Source: Bacteroidales bacterium (GTDB lineage: Bacteria; Bacteroidota; Bacteroidia; Bacteroidales; DTU049). Taken from it: a stretch of DNA of 16,528 bases. Each line of letters begins with the position of its first letter. The first letter of the stretch is position 1. This document shows positions 15,609 through 16,528 of the stretch, in pieces. The stretch is from positions 1-16,528 of the forward strand of contig JASEGF010000021.1 in NCBI GenBank assembly GCA_030017935.1, read 5' to 3'. The notes beneath the pieces were generated by a model, which was given only the letters and a program-made list of their open reading frames with translations, was not told the DNA's origin and did no database searches. Position numbers and translations under genes: made by a program.

Positions 15609-16528
15609 TTAAATGTTATAGATTAAATATGTTTTTGACATCAAATCACTGTACCGCTCCCATGCCCGCCTATCCGACGCCGCCAAATTCAACAACCTTC
15701 CCGTATCTTCTATAATCTTCTCTGCCAAATATTTCCCCCTCACTACAAACCACATTATATAGTTTGTTAAATACTTTGTAGCAACTCCACGAAACTTTAA
15801 ATATATCCAGCCCACAAAATCTGTTATCTTCTCATAAACAGTTGATACACTATATATCCCACCTTTCATCTTATTTTTGTTAGTAATTTCTTTGTGTTTG
15901 ATGTGTTCTGCATTTACAGTCTTGAAAGCTTTTTTATTGCTGCCACATACCACTGAATTCTCAGATATCCTATATTTTAGAAAATCTGATATGTGTTCAG
16001 CTTGCACTCTTTTATCTTCTAATTTTTGAAATAAAATATTTCCACTTCTATCTGTGGCAGCCAATACTGCTACTTTCGTTGACTTCTTTTTCTTTAATTT
16101 TTTTAACACTTTCTGGTCTCGTCTTTTTTTGCCTTTCTCTGAGTAATTCATTAGTAATTCTTCTAATTCCACTACACCAAAGAAATTTACATTATCTTCA
16201 AAAGACTGCAAAGCACATAATATTCTATGCCGCCAAAAGAAACTAGTTGTGAGACTTATGTGTGCTATTCTAGCACACTCTCTCAAGCTCATGCCAGCAC
16301 TCATACATTTGATATATTCTAGCATTTTGTCTTTTTCATGAACACCATACATAAAGGTACCAGTGGTAACTCTGAATTGTCTTCCACAGTTTTTGCAGCG
16401 ATAGTTTTGTACCCCACTTTGCAAACCATTTTTAATAACATGACTGCTATTACATTCTGGACAAAGTACACCAGTAGACAATGCTTTGATTTCTTGATAA
16501 TCTACAACATTTTTGCGTTCTTCAATCA
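15609..16528 (-). CDS. IS1595-type transposase homologue with apparently lost catalytic residues; 5' end at window edge
   Basis: The frame stays open to the right edge. A TTG at 16481 would give 290 aa, but 15 more codons follow upstream and the last two bases (CA, codon NTG) could be the end of an ATG, so the true start is probably at or just past the edge. Numbering from the TTG: zinc ribbon C7-x2-C10 and C29-x2-C32; helix-turn-helix region 65-90 (SLRECARIAHISLTTSFFW); then the DDE-type domain, where VAVLAATDRSG (137-147) and FRGVATKYLTNYIMWF (230-245) match the family closely. The expected D in VExDE is E (VELEE, 104-108), the CxDG segment reads CGSN (179-182), and the NVNxxHSRLK segment is replaced (about 212-222). 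It was once a transposase and may now only bind DNA. The C-terminal 40 codons are GC-richer than their surroundings. Confidence 0.75.
   Translation of the reverse strand, partial: IEERKNVVDYQEIKALSTGVLCPECNSSHVIKNGLQSGVQNYRCKNCGRQFRVTTGTFMYGVHEKDKMLEYIKCMSAGMSLRECARIAHISLTTSFFWRHRILCALQSFEDNVNFFGVVELEELLMNYSEKGKKRRDQKVLKKLKKKKSTKVAVLAATDRSGNILFQKLEDKRVQAEHISDFLKYRISENSVVCGSNKKAFKTVNAEHIKHKEITNKNKMKGGIYSVSTVYEKITDFVGWIYLKFRGVATKYLTNYIMWFVVRGKYLAEKIIEDTGRLLNLAASDRRAWERYSDLMSKTYLIYNI

Noticed and set aside
1..16528. tRNA or rRNA genes
   Set aside because: I noticed no cloverleaf with a conserved TTC-loop sequence and no rRNA-like stretch in the gaps; the intergenic regions are too AT-rich or repetitive.

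Overview
The window looks like chromosome from a Bacteroidota bacterium. DNA is AT-rich, upstream regions carry TAnnTTTG -7 boxes rather than Shine-Dalgarno sequences, and one large secreted peptidase ends in a type IX secretion (T9SS) sorting domain. Beta-barrel proteins of the kind common in this phylum and a single bifunctional Rel/SpoT enzyme fit the same picture. I cannot place it below phylum.

Left part (1-4500) is an accessory, defence-like block on the minus strand. In transcription order it holds TcmP (three-Cys-motif partner, methyltransferase-like), a Gp37/Gp68 (DUF5131) protein with a CX6CX2C cluster overlapping it by an ATGA, and then an 805-residue protein joining a PD-(D/E)XK nuclease-like N-terminus to an N6-adenine methyltransferase. 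The last gene seems to have its own promoter. Next to the block, on the plus strand, a 61-codon ORF resembles the C-terminal tail of a type IIG restriction enzyme and may be a relic. This three-gene module is the best candidate here for an undescribed system.

The middle (4500-7440) carries three plus-strand outer-membrane beta-barrel genes, the last two being tandem paralogues that share their promoter and leader. They are followed by about 635 bp without a gene. This gap is a C-poor mosaic of 7- and 8-nt degenerate tandem repeats, with a G-quadruplex-type motif and a pair of related direct repeats of about 46 and 56 bp.

The right part (7440-15430) is housekeeping plus secretion, all on the minus strand: Rel/SpoT (ppGpp synthesis and hydrolysis, apparently leaderless mRNA), a UDP-glucuronate 4-epimerase-like sugar-nucleotide enzyme in a probable operon behind ruvB (Holliday-junction helicase), and a 1152-residue M4 thermolysin-like T9SS cargo with PKD, CUB and Ig-like domains. 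The right edge holds an IS1595-type transposase relative, open to the window edge, that seems to have lost its catalytic residues.
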